The notes: generated by a model not told the origin, from the letters alone. 64,000 nucleotides of DNA from Rhizobiaceae bacterium (GCA_017643025.1 JAEPOG010000003.1:496001-560000), one strand, 5' to 3'; shown: positions 7,924-16,430, counted from the first letter of the stretch. Translations and numbers: made by a program.

Positions 7924-9494
7924 TGAGCACCGAGGGCAGGGCGAAGCTTTCGGTACTGATCGTCGTCGAGGCGGGTTGCCTTGCGCGGTGGGTGCTGAAT
8001 CTTGCCGATGCGCTGGCGGCCGGCTGGAGCGCTGCGGTGTCCATTCGCATCGTCGACTCTGCGCCACAGGATTCGGCGCTTGCCAGCCTGCTGGCGCTGG
8101 AGCGCATCGTGTTGCGCGGTCACCGCCCGGTCTGGACGGACCGGATCGATGGAAGCGCCCTTGCCGGGCGCCTCGAAACAGACGGGACGCCGGCGCCCAA
8201 GGTGGTGATCGATCTGCGCCATGAGCCCGGCGGCGAGTGGCCGGCGCGCACCCTTGTCCTCACTCCCAGATTCAACGGGCAGTGCGGTGAGACCGCGCTT
8301 GCCTCGGCGCTGTTCTTTGCCAGCACGCCACGCATCGAGATCGTCGCGCGGGCCGGGGACGCAGACCCGCGTGTCGCCGCAAGCGGCTTCGCCTCGCTGG
8401 AGGCCGCGCAAGGTATCGGCGGCGCCATGGAGGCTGTGTGGTCGCGTGTGATTCCGCTCATCGTGAAGGCGCGCGGGGAGCTTTCACGCAAGGCGCCGCT
8501 CGCCGACCCTTCAGGGCGAGAAATTCAGCCGATATCGAACCGCCAGCTGGCCAGCTACGGCGCGAAAGCCGTGTCACGGGCGGCGGCGCGCGCCGCTTAT
8601 CGCCTCTGCTGCCACGCGCCGCACTGGCGTGTAGGCTGGCGGCGCATCGCCGAGGGCGGCGATGTCTGGTCGCGCCGCGATCTCGCTGGCGCGCGCTGGA
8701 ATGTGCTGGGCGATCCCGGCGATCATTTCTATGCCGACCCGTTTCCAGCCTTCCGCGACGGCCGCGACTGGCTGTTCTTCGAGGACCTCGATCACAAGAC
8801 CGGCAAGGGCATCATCTCTGTCGTCGGCTTTGGCGAAGACGGCCGGCCCGGTCAGGTCGAGCCGGTTCTGGAAGAGCCCTGGCACCTTTCCTACCCGTTC
8901 CTGATCGAGGAAGACGGCGAGACCTACATGGTGCCGGAGGCTTCGCTTTCAGGTGAAATCGCCATCTACCGGGCAACGGACCTCCCGCGCGGCTGGGTCA
9001 AGGAGGCCGTGCTCGTCTCCGGGGTCGAGGCCGCGGATGCGACGATCATCCGCCATGACGGAAGCTACTGGATGTTTGCGGTGACGCGCGATGGCTCTGG
9101 GGGCTATTCGGATACACTGGCCATCTGGCACGCGCCGGCGCTGTTCGGCCCGTGGACGCCGCATGCGCGGAACCCGGTGCTGGTCGATGACCGCGCCGCA
9201 AGACCCGCCGGCAACATGGTCGTTCGCGACGGCCAGTTGTGGCGGCCAGTCCAGGACTGCCGCAACGGCTACGGCGCGGCACTCGGTCTGGCGCGCGTGA
9301 CGCAGCTCGATCCCGACCGCTACGACCAGCAGGTCGAGACCGTGCTGACGCCCAATGCCGACTGGCCCGGCCGCAAGCTGCACACGCAGAACTACAATGG
9401 CCGCATCGAGGCGATCGACGGCAGCGTCATTCGCCCGAAGCTCGGAGTGCTGGCCGGTATTGTCGAGGCGCGGACGAAACCGGCCGGTCAGTAG
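7923..9494 (+). CDS. GINT1-like two-domain transferase with C-terminal beta-propeller
   Basis: A 523-residue protein. Residues 1-200 start SVLIVVEAGCLARWV and look like a degenerate Rossmann or formyltransferase-type domain. Residues 235-515 hold repeated strands with YADPFPAF, WLFFEDLDHKTGKG, LSYPFLIEEDGETYMVPEAS and WHAPALFGPW. This is the five-bladed propeller pattern shared by GH43-like proteins and the N-terminal domain of plant glucosamine inositolphosphorylceramide transferase 1. Bacterial members occur in polysaccharide loci with unknown substrates. It may hydrolyse or transfer a sugar on the polysaccharide. It starts on the last base of the GT4 stop, and its own stop overlaps the converging GH5 stop by seven bases. 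Confidence 0.6.
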   Translation: MSTEGRAKLSVLIVVEAGCLARWVLNLADALAAGWSAAVSIRIVDSAPQDSALASLLALERIVLRGHRPVWTDRIDGSALAGRLETDGTPAPKVVIDLRHEPGGEWPARTLVLTPRFNGQCGETALASALFFASTPRIEIVARAGDADPRVAASGFASLEAAQGIGGAMEAVWSRVIPLIVKARGELSRKAPLADPSGREIQPISNRQLASYGAKAVSRAAARAAYRLCCHAPHWRVGWRRIAEGGDVWSRRDLAGARWNVLGDPGDHFYADPFPAFRDGRDWLFFEDLDHKTGKGIISVVGFGEDGRPGQVEPVLEEPWHLSYPFLIEEDGETYMVPEASLSGEIAIYRATDLPRGWVKEAVLVSGVEAADATIIRHDGSYWMFAVTRDGSGGYSDTLAIWHAPALFGPWTPHARNPVLVDDRAARPAGNMVVRDGQLWRPVQDCRNGYGAALGLARVTQLDPDRYDQQVETVLTPNADWPGRKLHTQNYNGRIEAIDGSVIRPKLGVLAGIVEARTKPAGQ

Positions 9495-10633
9495 TCCTGG
9501 GTCGGTGCGGGTATGAGCGCCTGCACCACGCCGGGATCGGGCATGCCGGTATCGGGATCGATCAGGCCGAATCCGTCCTGGAAGTCCCAATGCGTCCAGC
9601 CGATGCAATGTGCCGCCGCCTGCCGGCCGACGGCTGCCAGCCATTCCAGCCGCGACTCGCGTGGCGCGACGAATGTCAGCGCGCCGAACTCGTTGACGAC
9701 GACCGGGCGCTGATGGCGCTCGCCCCACTCGGCCATCATCCCGAACGCTGCCTCGATACCTTCCTCGGCCCATGGATCGCTGAGTGCGTATGCCAGTTCG
9801 GCGGCAGCCGCATCGAGCCCATTCTCTCGCAACGCTGCGATATTGGCTTGCACCGCCTGATCGCTGAGTTCTGCCGGAAATGGCAGGTTGGCGAAATGCT
9901 GCAGCGGATCGTCGGGGCTGCCCCAATTGGCGCCCTGGTGGGTGAACAGGAATGGGTCATAATAATGAACTGCATAGACGATGTTGCGGTCGCTGAACGG
10001 TTCCATGCCCGCCAGGTCTTCGTGCCGCTGCGGCCCTGACGGGCTGGCGACGATCGTCCGTTCGGGCAGCCATCGGCGGATGTCCGCGATCAGCCCGGCG
10101 CTGACGGTTCGCCATGTCGCGGAATCCGTCGGCGGTTCGTTAAGCAGTTCCACGGCTACCTTGTCGGGACCGAACACACGGATCGCCGGCGCCATGCGCC
10201 GCCAGATCGCTGTCAGGAAGGCCTGCGCCTCGTCGGGTCCCGCTCGCAGATAGGGTTCGGCGAGGTGCCCGGCATGCAGGTCGACGGTGACGGTGTAGCC
10301 GAGGCTGAGCAGGAGCACGATCTGCTCGAACAATGCCTCGGCGAAGGCCGGCGCTGCTTCATCGGAAAGCGGCGGGCGCTCTACCAAGAGCCTGATATGG
10401 GTGAAGCCGTCGTCGCGAACGGCGCGCAGTTGTTCGATTGTGGGACGCATCGCCGGATCTGGATGATCCCATCCGGGCAGGTTCACGCCGCGCTGCATCG
10501 TTTCGAGCAGTGCGGGATTGGGAAATCCTTCGGGCGCGGGGCAGGCGGCCGAGATGGCCCGTCCGCCGCCGGCTACGATCAGGATGAGGATAGCCAGCAG
10601 CAGAACGTGTCTACGGCGGACGGGAGCCGGCAT
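9488..10633 (-). CDS. GH5-family glycoside hydrolase (cellulase-like), secreted
   Basis: 381 residues. The N-terminus is a signal peptide or anchor (positive MPAPVRRR, then LLLAILILIVAGGG) with a possible cleavage near residue 30. The catalytic domain shows both GH5 glutamates: acid/base Glu166 in VELLNEPP and nucleophile Glu315 in VVVNEFGA. YAVHYYDPFLF and GWTHWDFQDGFGL are further typical GH5 strands. The enzyme probably cuts beta-1,4-glucan or mannan in the periplasm or outside, for instance to trim or release the polysaccharide made by this locus. It begins three bases after the stop of the GT26 gene, so both are one operon. Confidence 0.85.
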   Translation of the reverse strand: MPAPVRRRHVLLLAILILIVAGGGRAISAACPAPEGFPNPALLETMQRGVNLPGWDHPDPAMRPTIEQLRAVRDDGFTHIRLLVERPPLSDEAAPAFAEALFEQIVLLLSLGYTVTVDLHAGHLAEPYLRAGPDEAQAFLTAIWRRMAPAIRVFGPDKVAVELLNEPPTDSATWRTVSAGLIADIRRWLPERTIVASPSGPQRHEDLAGMEPFSDRNIVYAVHYYDPFLFTHQGANWGSPDDPLQHFANLPFPAELSDQAVQANIAALRENGLDAAAAELAYALSDPWAEEGIEAAFGMMAEWGERHQRPVVVNEFGALTFVAPRESRLEWLAAVGRQAAAHCIGWTHWDFQDGFGLIDPDTGMPDPGVVQALIPAPTQDY

Positions 10634-10636
10634 GGC

Positions 10637-11443
10637 TCAGGCCGAGTGACGGAACAGCGCCGACAGCGCCTGCGGGTTCGTGGTGATGTAGCGCATTGCG
10701 AGTCGCTTCGGCTCGAGCCATGCGCGGTATGCCCATTCGAGCCCGAGATTCTGCATCCAGCGCGGCGCGCGGCGGTTCTTGCCCGACAGGAAATCGAAAA
10801 GTCCGCCGGATGTCTTGATCACGCCGACATTGGTCAGCCGGTTGATGTTGCGGTGGACGAACTGCTGTTCGAGCGGCACGCCAAGGCCGATCCACAATAT
10901 GTCCGGCGCTGCCTTGTTGATCTCGGCGACCACAGCGTCTTCGTCGTCGCGGCCGAAATAGCCGTTTCGCCTGCCGGCGAATTCAAGGCCCGGATGGTTG
11001 CGTTGCACGGCTTCCACCGCGCGCTGGTTGATCTCTTCCTTCGCGCCGAGGAAGTAGAACGTCGCGCCTGCCTTTGCCGCATGGCGCGCAACCGCGTTCA
11101 CCAGGTCGGTGGTTGCGACGCGCTCCGGCAGCGGCTTGGCTGAAAACAGCCGCGAATAGGTGACCATGGGCATGCCGTCGGCATGGATCTGGTCGGCCGA
11201 AAGCATCAGCTCGAGAAATTCGGCATCGTCGCCGCATAGCGCAAGCACCTGGCCGTTGGCCGAGGTGGAGTAGAACGGCCGGCCTGGCTTGCCGCGCTTG
11301 GCCAGCGCGTGGCGTACGAATGCCGCTGCCGTCGTTTCGATGTCGACGCAGGCGATAGGCAGCCGACCCAGCATGGTTGTCGGCCAGTCGTGCATTCTTG
11401 TTTCGATATCTGCTGTCACGTTTCGAGCCACCGCAAATTGCAT
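10637..11443 (-). CDS. GT26 (WecG/TagA/CpsF) glycosyltransferase
   Basis: 268 residues of the WecG/TagA/CpsF family, which adds N-acetylmannosamine(uronic acid)-type sugars to an undecaprenyl-diphosphate-linked sugar at the inner membrane. Diagnostic stretches are ANGQVLALC, ADGMPMV (near the substrate-binding Asp), GATFYFLGAKEE, IKTSGGLFDFLSGKNRRAP and EWAYRAWLEPKRLAMRY. Caulobacter HfsJ, needed for the holdfast, is also of this family. ATG 11443 has GAGGG about 7 bases upstream; an internal ATG at 11395 is possible. A CtrA-type box lies 76 bases upstream. The gene leads a two-gene operon with GH5 and is divergent from the SAF oxidoreductase. Confidence 0.9.
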   Translation of the reverse strand: MQFAVARNVTADIETRMHDWPTTMLGRLPIACVDIETTAAAFVRHALAKRGKPGRPFYSTSANGQVLALCGDDAEFLELMLSADQIHADGMPMVTYSRLFSAKPLPERVATTDLVNAVARHAAKAGATFYFLGAKEEINQRAVEAVQRNHPGLEFAGRRNGYFGRDDEDAVVAEINKAAPDILWIGLGVPLEQQFVHRNINRLTNVGVIKTSGGLFDFLSGKNRRAPRWMQNLGLEWAYRAWLEPKRLAMRYITTNPQALSALFRHSA

Positions 11444-11518
11444 ATGCGACCCTCATGCAAGCCGCCTGCCATTCGTGCTGTTTAGAGCGTGTATGCCCCC
11501 GCTTCTTCAAGCGTATTC

Positions 11519-11533
11519 TTAATCAAGGGTTAA
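11519..11533. promoter_or_regulatory. CtrA-type box TTAA-N7-TTAA
   Basis: TTAA at 11519-11522 and at 11530-11533 are separated by seven bases (TCAAGGG), again the CtrA pattern. It lies in the divergent region 76 bases from the GT26 start on one side and 76 bases from the oxidoreductase start on the other, so either gene could be the target. Confidence 0.5.
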
Positions 11534-11608
11534 TGGCGCCGCGCTCGCGCGCGATTGACAAAGGCAGGTCGGTTCCCCTTTCTGGGCGCGCAAATCGAAG
11601 GACTGCGC

Positions 11609-12928
11609 ATGACCAATGTCGCCCCCGTCGGGCTAACCCGCGACCTCGCAATCAGGGCCGATACAGGCCGCCCGGTGCGCATCGGGCTGATCGGATGCGG
11701 TGAAATGGGTACCGATATTGTCACCCAGGTGAGCCGCATGCGCGGGCTGGAAGTGGCGGCGGTCGCCGATACCCGTCCCGGCAGGGCGCTTGAAGCGATA
11801 GCGATTGCCGGGCGCGATTCCGACAGTGCGGCGGAGGCGGAGAGCGCCGAGGCGGTGCTCGCCGCGATTGAGGCCGGCAAGACAGCTGTTGTCGCCGACC
11901 CGCTGCTCGCTGCGACTTCGGATCTGGTCGATGTCGTGATCGACGCCACCGGCAAGCCGGCGGTAGGGGCAGAGATCGGCCTCACCGCGATGGAGCACGG
12001 CAAGCACCTCGTCATGATGAATGTCGAGGCCGATGTGACAATCGGCGCTTATCTGAAGAACGCTGCGCGCAGGCTCGACGTCGTCTATTCGCTGGGCGCC
12101 GGCGACGAGCCGTCATCCTGCATGGAACTGGTCGAGTTCGTCTCGGCGATGGGCCACACGATCGTTGCCGCCGGCAAGGGCAAGAACAACCCGCTCAACC
12201 ACGACGCTACCCCCGACGATTACGAGGAGGAGGCGCGCCGCCGTAACATGAACCCGCGCATGCTGGTCGAGTTCGTCGACGGCTCCAAGACCATGGTCGA
12301 GATGGCAGCGATCGCCAACGCGACCGGCCTCGTGCCCGACAGGCCGGGCATGCACGGTCCCGCCGCAACACGCGAAGAGCTCTCGTCGGTGCTGTGCCCA
12401 GTGGCCGATGGCGGCGTGCTGTCACGGAAGGGCTGCGTCGATTTCTCCATCGGCAAGGGCGTGGCTCCGGGCGTCTTCGTCATCGCCGAGATGGATCACC
12501 CGCGGCTGCGCGAGCGCATGAACGACCTCAAGCTGGGGGAGGGGCCGTATTACACCTTCTTCCGGCCCTATCACCTGACCAGCCTCGAAGTGCCGCTGAC
12601 CTGCGCCCGCGCAGTTCTGTACGGCAAGCCGGACATGGTGCCGCTCGACCGCCCGGTGGCCGAGGTCTGCGCGCTGGCCAAGCGCGACCTGAAACCCGGC
12701 GAGACGCTCGATGCCATTGGCGAATATATGTACCGCTCCTGGATCATGACGACGGAGGACGCGCGTGCCGCGAAGGCTGTGCCGTGCGGGCTGCTGGAAG
12801 GCGGCCGGGTGACCGCGCCGGTGAAGAAGGGCGAACTGATTACCTTCGACAACGCCGCACCGGATCCGGAGTCGAAGCTGCTCGAATTGCGCCACCGCCA
12901 GGACGAGCTGGTGCTGGCGGAGGCGTGA
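11609..12928 (+). CDS. NAD(P)-dependent oxidoreductase with C-terminal SAF domain
   Basis: 439 residues. A Rossmann fold opens at about residues 24-40 (RIGLIGCGEMGTDI), followed by a homoserine-dehydrogenase-like core with DVVIDATGKPAVGAEI and GKHLVMMNVEADVTIG. The last 80 residues (CALAKRDLKPGETL ... GELITFDN) form a SAF domain as in sialic-acid synthase and altronate hydrolase. Such proteins are often mis-named as flagellar FlgA relatives; the characterised ones act on sugar acids or branched sugars, but no substrate can be read here. ATG 11609 has GAAGGA 6 bases upstream; an in-frame TTG at 11555 was rejected. An ion-channel gene follows after 13 bases. Confidence 0.75.
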   Translation: MTNVAPVGLTRDLAIRADTGRPVRIGLIGCGEMGTDIVTQVSRMRGLEVAAVADTRPGRALEAIAIAGRDSDSAAEAESAEAVLAAIEAGKTAVVADPLLAATSDLVDVVIDATGKPAVGAEIGLTAMEHGKHLVMMNVEADVTIGAYLKNAARRLDVVYSLGAGDEPSSCMELVEFVSAMGHTIVAAGKGKNNPLNHDATPDDYEEEARRRNMNPRMLVEFVDGSKTMVEMAAIANATGLVPDRPGMHGPAATREELSSVLCPVADGGVLSRKGCVDFSIGKGVAPGVFVIAEMDHPRLRERMNDLKLGEGPYYTFFRPYHLTSLEVPLTCARAVLYGKPDMVPLDRPVAEVCALAKRDLKPGETLDAIGEYMYRSWIMTTEDARAAKAVPCGLLEGGRVTAPVKKGELITFDNAAPDPESKLLELRHRQDELVLAEA

Positions 12929-12941
12929 CGGGAACCGGCTG

Positions 12942-13355
12942 ATGGCTCTTCTGATCGGCTGGCTGCTCGCAGGCGCACTCGCCATCTTCCATCACGGTTG
13001 CCTCAGGGGGCTCGACCGCCTGGGCGGCCGCGACGTGCGACGGCCCAACCTGACCCTGATCGGCGTGTTCATCGGCCTGCTTACCGTCCACACCATCGAG
13101 ATCTTGCTGTTTGCGGGCGTCTACCGCGTGCTTCTGAATTACCCCTCGCTGGGCACGCTGGCCGGGGAATTCGACGGCAGCTGGGAGGGGCTGATCTATT
13201 TCTCGGGGATCAACTTCGTGACCCTCGGCTACACGCAGATCGAAGCCGAGGGTCCGATGCGCCTGATCGGCATGATGCAGTCGCTTGCAGGATTCATGCT
13301 GCTGACCTGGTCCGCGACCTTCATCTATTCCGTGTGGTCGCGGGCGTTCCGCTAG
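12942..13355 (+). CDS. Small two-pore-type ion-channel domain protein
   Basis: 137 residues with three hydrophobic segments: about 3-18, 38-66 and 108-128. Between the second and third lies FSGINFVTLGYTQI, which resembles the pore helix and selectivity filter of Ion_trans_2 potassium channels (TVGYGD), but the filter reads TLGYTQ, so selectivity is uncertain. It is much shorter than full channels and has no cytoplasmic RCK or cyclic-nucleotide domain. It starts 13 bases after the SAF oxidoreductase and is probably co-transcribed with it. The stop is followed closely by the converging cupin gene. Confidence 0.65.
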   Translation: MALLIGWLLAGALAIFHHGCLRGLDRLGGRDVRRPNLTLIGVFIGLLTVHTIEILLFAGVYRVLLNYPSLGTLAGEFDGSWEGLIYFSGINFVTLGYTQIEAEGPMRLIGMMQSLAGFMLLTWSATFIYSVWSRAFR

Positions 13356-13370
13356 CGCTTGTCGCATGCC

Positions 13371-13856
13371 TCATTCCGGCAGCGGGCCGAGGATTTCCTG
13401 GCCGAAACGCTGTGCCGACGCCGCCAGCTTCGCCAAGTCCGGCTCCCTGGGTTCCGGCGTGACGCCCTCGACGGCCGGCTCGCTGTTTTCGGCGATGAAA
13501 TCCGAGAAGCGGCCGCCGACGGTGATGAGCAGAAGCCGCGCCGGCGTCTTGCTGGTGACGCGGAAGCCGTGCGGGATGTCGCGCGGACCGAAGGCAAAGT
13601 CGCCGGCGCCGAGCCGCACGCGCGTATCGCCAACGATCGCCTCGATCTCGCCCTCGGACACGTAGAACCACTCGTCCTCTTCGTGATGCACATGCCAGGG
13701 CGAGGCCTCTCCCGAGGGCAAATTGAGTTCGACGGCGTGCAGGCCGCCGGTGGCGTGGCCATCGCCAAGGATGCGGGCGGTGAAGGAAAGGAAGCTGCGC
13801 GGTGCGCCGAGCGCGACGCCGGCCGGTTCCGGTTCGATGGTCTGATGCATGGTCAT
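13371..13856 (-). CDS. Cupin-domain protein
   Basis: 161 residues with one conserved cupin barrel. Motif 1 is SPWHVHHEEDEWFYVSEGEI (metal ligands His, His, Glu), and motif 2 is FAFGPRDIPHGFRV, with the fourth ligand His. These small cupins bind a metal and act as oxygenases, isomerases or sensors; the reaction is not readable. ATG 13856 is chosen because GGAG lies 8 bases before it; the longer reading adds 21 unconserved residues. It is divergent from a TetR-family gene with an inverted repeat between them, so it is the probable target of that repressor. Confidence 0.8.
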   Translation of the reverse strand: MTMHQTIEPEPAGVALGAPRSFLSFTARILGDGHATGGLHAVELNLPSGEASPWHVHHEEDEWFYVSEGEIEAIVGDTRVRLGAGDFAFGPRDIPHGFRVTSKTPARLLLITVGGRFSDFIAENSEPAVEGVTPEPREPDLAKLAASAQRFGQEILGPLPE

Positions 13857-13909
13857 GTTCGTTTCTCCGTCTTTACGCCAAGGGCATGATTGCCTATATT
13901 GGCGAGAGC

Positions 13910-13942
13910 CATATTTCACGAAATAACTTTTTCGTCAATATG
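13910..13942. promoter_or_regulatory. Candidate TetR operator dyads
   Basis: The divergent gap between the cupin and TetR genes holds an ATTTC-AC-GAAAT dyad (13913-13924) nested in a wider CATATT (13910-13915) / AATATG (13937-13942) repeat. The position just before the TetR start suggests an autoregulatory operator. This is seen in sequence only. Confidence 0.4.
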
Positions 13943-13950
13943 AGGAAACC

Positions 13951-14538
13951 ATGAACCGGATCTATCGGCAGGCGAAGCGGGCCGAAGCGCAGGAACAGAC
14001 GCGCGAGCGAATTGTCCGCGCCACGATGGCGTTGCATCTGGAGAAGGGCGTTGCGACCACGTCCTACTCGGACGTTGCCGAACGCGCCGGAGTCGGCGCC
14101 GCGACGGTCTACCGGCATTTCCCGGCCATGGGCGATCTGGTCGATGCCTGCGGCGCGCACATAAGGCAGGCGATCGAACCGCCGCGCGCCGAATATGCGC
14201 CTGATGTGTTTGCCGGTATCGAGGGCCGATCGGCGCGTATTGCGCGGCTGGTACAGGAGCTCGACGCTTTCTACGCCCGCGCCGCGGCGCCGCTATGGAG
14301 CGCGCTGCGCGACCAGGATCGCGTGCCGGAACTCGCCGTGTTCGTGGAGGAGGTTCGCGCCGGCGTCGTGGCGCTTGCCGCGGCCGCGCTGCAGCAGCCC
14401 GTCAACTCCAGGCCGGTGATTATCGCCACCGCCGTCGCGAGCTTCGTCGGCTGGCAGGTGTTGTCGGAGACAGGCATCGGCAAAGACGAGCGCCTGAGGA
14501 TCATGGGCGCCATGATCGAGGCCGCGCTAAGGGCTTAG
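13951..14538 (+). CDS. TetR/AcrR-family transcriptional regulator
   Basis: 195 residues. The N-terminal helix-turn-helix occupies about residues 16-65: RERIVRATMALHLEKGVATT, then YSDVAERAGVGAATVYRHFP, the classic TetR signature. The C-terminal ligand domain is Ala-rich and matches no specific class. It has a clear GAGGA site 6 bases before ATG 13951. It is divergent from the cupin gene, which it probably represses in the absence of an unknown ligand. A proC gene converges behind it. Confidence 0.9.
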   Translation: MNRIYRQAKRAEAQEQTRERIVRATMALHLEKGVATTSYSDVAERAGVGAATVYRHFPAMGDLVDACGAHIRQAIEPPRAEYAPDVFAGIEGRSARIARLVQELDAFYARAAAPLWSALRDQDRVPELAVFVEEVRAGVVALAAAALQQPVNSRPVIIATAVASFVGWQVLSETGIGKDERLRIMGAMIEAALRA

Positions 14539-14560
14539 GCGGGGCGCATCGGTCCGCTCC

Positions 14561-15370
14561 CTACCTCCCCAACTCCTCGCTCCGCTTTCGCGCAGCCTCT
14601 ACCGCCTCGTTCACCAATTCGCCCATCGGTCCCATCAGCACGTCCAGCGCCGCTGCGGTTGTGCCGTTGGGGCTGGTGACCTGTTCGCGCAGGCGCGTTG
14701 GGGTGTCGTTGCTGGCGGCAGCGAGTGATGCGGCGCCATAGGCCGTCTGCATGGCCAGCTTGGCGGCAGTGGCGGAGGGCAGGCCTGCCTTCTCGCCGGC
14801 GGCCGCCAGGCACTCGATGAAGTGGAACAGATAGGCCGGGCCGGAACCCGACACGGCGGTGACGGCATGCATCAGTTCTTCGTCACGAATCGTTTCGACC
14901 ATGCCGTTGGCGGCGAGCAGTTCCTCCACTGCGCTAACGGCCTCGGTGCTCACGCTGCCCCCGGCGTAAAGCACCATCATGCCCTTGCCGATGGCCGCCG
15001 GCGTGTTGGGCATGCAGCGGATGATCGCAGTGCCGTCGCCGAGTGCTGCTTCCAGCGCCGAAACGGGCGTGCCGGCGGCGATGGAGAGGAAGGTCGCGCC
15101 GGCTTGCGCGAAGGCGCGGTACTCCGCCGCCACCTTCGCGATGACCTGCGGTTTCACCGCCAGGATGACGAGCGCATCGCCGGACGGGGCAGGGCCCTGT
15201 GCCGAGGCATGGACAGAGACGCCCAGCCCGGCCGCGCGCTCGCGCAATGCGTCGCTTGGCTCGACCACCTCGACCTGCCTTGTCGTGAGCTTGCCTGAGT
15301 CGAGCCAGCCCTTGAGCATGGCGAAGCCCATATTGCCGCAGCCGACGAGGATGACTTTGCTGTGGGTCAT
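14561..15370 (-). CDS. proC: Pyrroline-5-carboxylate reductase
   Basis: 269 residues, the usual length of ProC, which reduces 1-pyrroline-5-carboxylate to L-proline with NAD(P)H in the cytoplasm. The N-terminal Rossmann motif is VILVGCGNMGFAMLKGW; IIRCMPNTPAAIGKGM and VSGSGPAYLFHFIE are family signatures, and TSPNGTTAAALDVL near the C-terminus completes the dimer domain. ATG 15370 is chosen because GGGGAA lies about 8 bases upstream and the extra 11 codons of the longer frame are not conserved. It is a single gene, converging with the TetR gene and divergent from folD. Confidence 0.95.
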   Translation of the reverse strand: MTHSKVILVGCGNMGFAMLKGWLDSGKLTTRQVEVVEPSDALRERAAGLGVSVHASAQGPAPSGDALVILAVKPQVIAKVAAEYRAFAQAGATFLSIAAGTPVSALEAALGDGTAIIRCMPNTPAAIGKGMMVLYAGGSVSTEAVSAVEELLAANGMVETIRDEELMHAVTAVSGSGPAYLFHFIECLAAAGEKAGLPSATAAKLAMQTAYGAASLAAASNDTPTRLREQVTSPNGTTAAALDVLMGPMGELVNEAVEAARKRSEELGR

Positions 15371-15533
15371 CTCGGTTCCCCTGTAACCAGTTTGGCGACA
15401 CACCTATCAGACCCGAAGCCGCTTGCCAGCCATGCGCCCCTGTCGGAATCGAGCGGCAATGCGGCGCTGCGCCGCCATTGTCATTCGCGCCGATGGGCAA
15501 TATGCCCGGACTGTATACAGGAGGACCGGCGGA

Positions 15534-16430
15534 ATGGCTGAGATTATCGACGGCAAGGCCGTGGCCGAAAGCGTGGTGGCCAAGGTGACGGAAGCGACGG
15601 CGGCACTCGCCGGCTCCGGCGTCACGCCGGGTCTCGCGGTTGTGCTGGTCGGCGAGGATGCGGCGAGCCAGGTCTATGTCAATTCCAAGAGCCGCCGCGC
15701 CAAGGAATGCGGCTTCCATTCCGTGCAGCACAATCTCGACGCCGATACGCGGCAGGACGATCTCCTGGCGTTGATCGCCGATCTCAACGCCGATCCGCGC
15801 ATCCACGGCATTCTGGTGCAGCTGCCGCTGCCCGCCCATATCGACGCCGACGCCGTCATCCAGGCGATCTCGCCGGACAAGGATGTCGACGGCTTCCACT
15901 ACATCAATGTCGGCAGGCTGGGCACCGGCGCGCTGGACCGTGCCTTCGTGCCCTGCACGCCGGCCGGCTGCATGATCATGATCGAGCGTGTCAGAGGGCG
16001 CGACCTGTCGGGCCTCTCCGCCGTAGTCGTCGGCCGCTCAAACATCGTCGGCAAGCCGATGGCAAATTTGTTGCTCGCCGCTAACGCCACGGTGACCATC
16101 GCGCACAGCCGCACCAAGGACTTGCCGGCAGTAGCGCGCGGGGCGGACATTCTGGTCGCGGCCGTCGGCCGGCCGGAGATGGTGAAGGGCGACTGGGTGA
16201 AGCCCGGCGCCACCGTCATCGATGTCGGCATCAACCGTATCCCGGCGCCCGAGAAGGGCGAGGGCAAGACACGCCTCGTCGGCGACGTGGCGTTCGAGGA
16301 GGCTGAAAAGAACGCAGGCGCGATCACGCCGGTGCCTGGCGGCGTCGGCCCGATGACTATCGCCATGCTGATGGCGGCGACTGTGACCTCGGCCTACCGA
16401 GCCGCGGGCAAGACGCCGCCTCGATTCTGA
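15534..16430 (+). CDS. folD: Methylenetetrahydrofolate dehydrogenase/cyclohydrolase
   Basis: 298 residues, typical for bifunctional FolD, which interconverts 5,10-methylene-, methenyl- and 10-formyl-tetrahydrofolate with NADP. Visible signatures are [16 protein letters not shown] (catalytic Lys in YVxxK), [29 protein letters not shown] (cofactor site) and [12 protein letters not shown] near the end. ATG 15534 has AGGAGG 8 bases upstream, while the open frame before it is not conserved. The gene stands alone, followed by a GlxA-type regulator after 77 bases. Confidence 0.95.
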   Translation: MAEIIDGKAVAESVVAKVTEATAALAGSGVTPGLAVVLVGEDAASQVYVNSKSRRAKECGFHSVQHNLDADTRQDDLLALIADLNADPRIHGILVQLPLPAHIDADAVIQAISPDKDVDGFHYINVGRLGTGALDRAFVPCTPAGCMIMIERVRGRDLSGLSAVVVGRSNIVGKPMANLLLAANATVTIAHSRTKDLPAVARGADILVAAVGRPEMVKGDWVKPGATVIDVGINRIPAPEKGEGKTRLVGDVAFEEAEKNAGAITPVPGGVGPMTIAMLMAATVTSAYRAAGKTPPRF

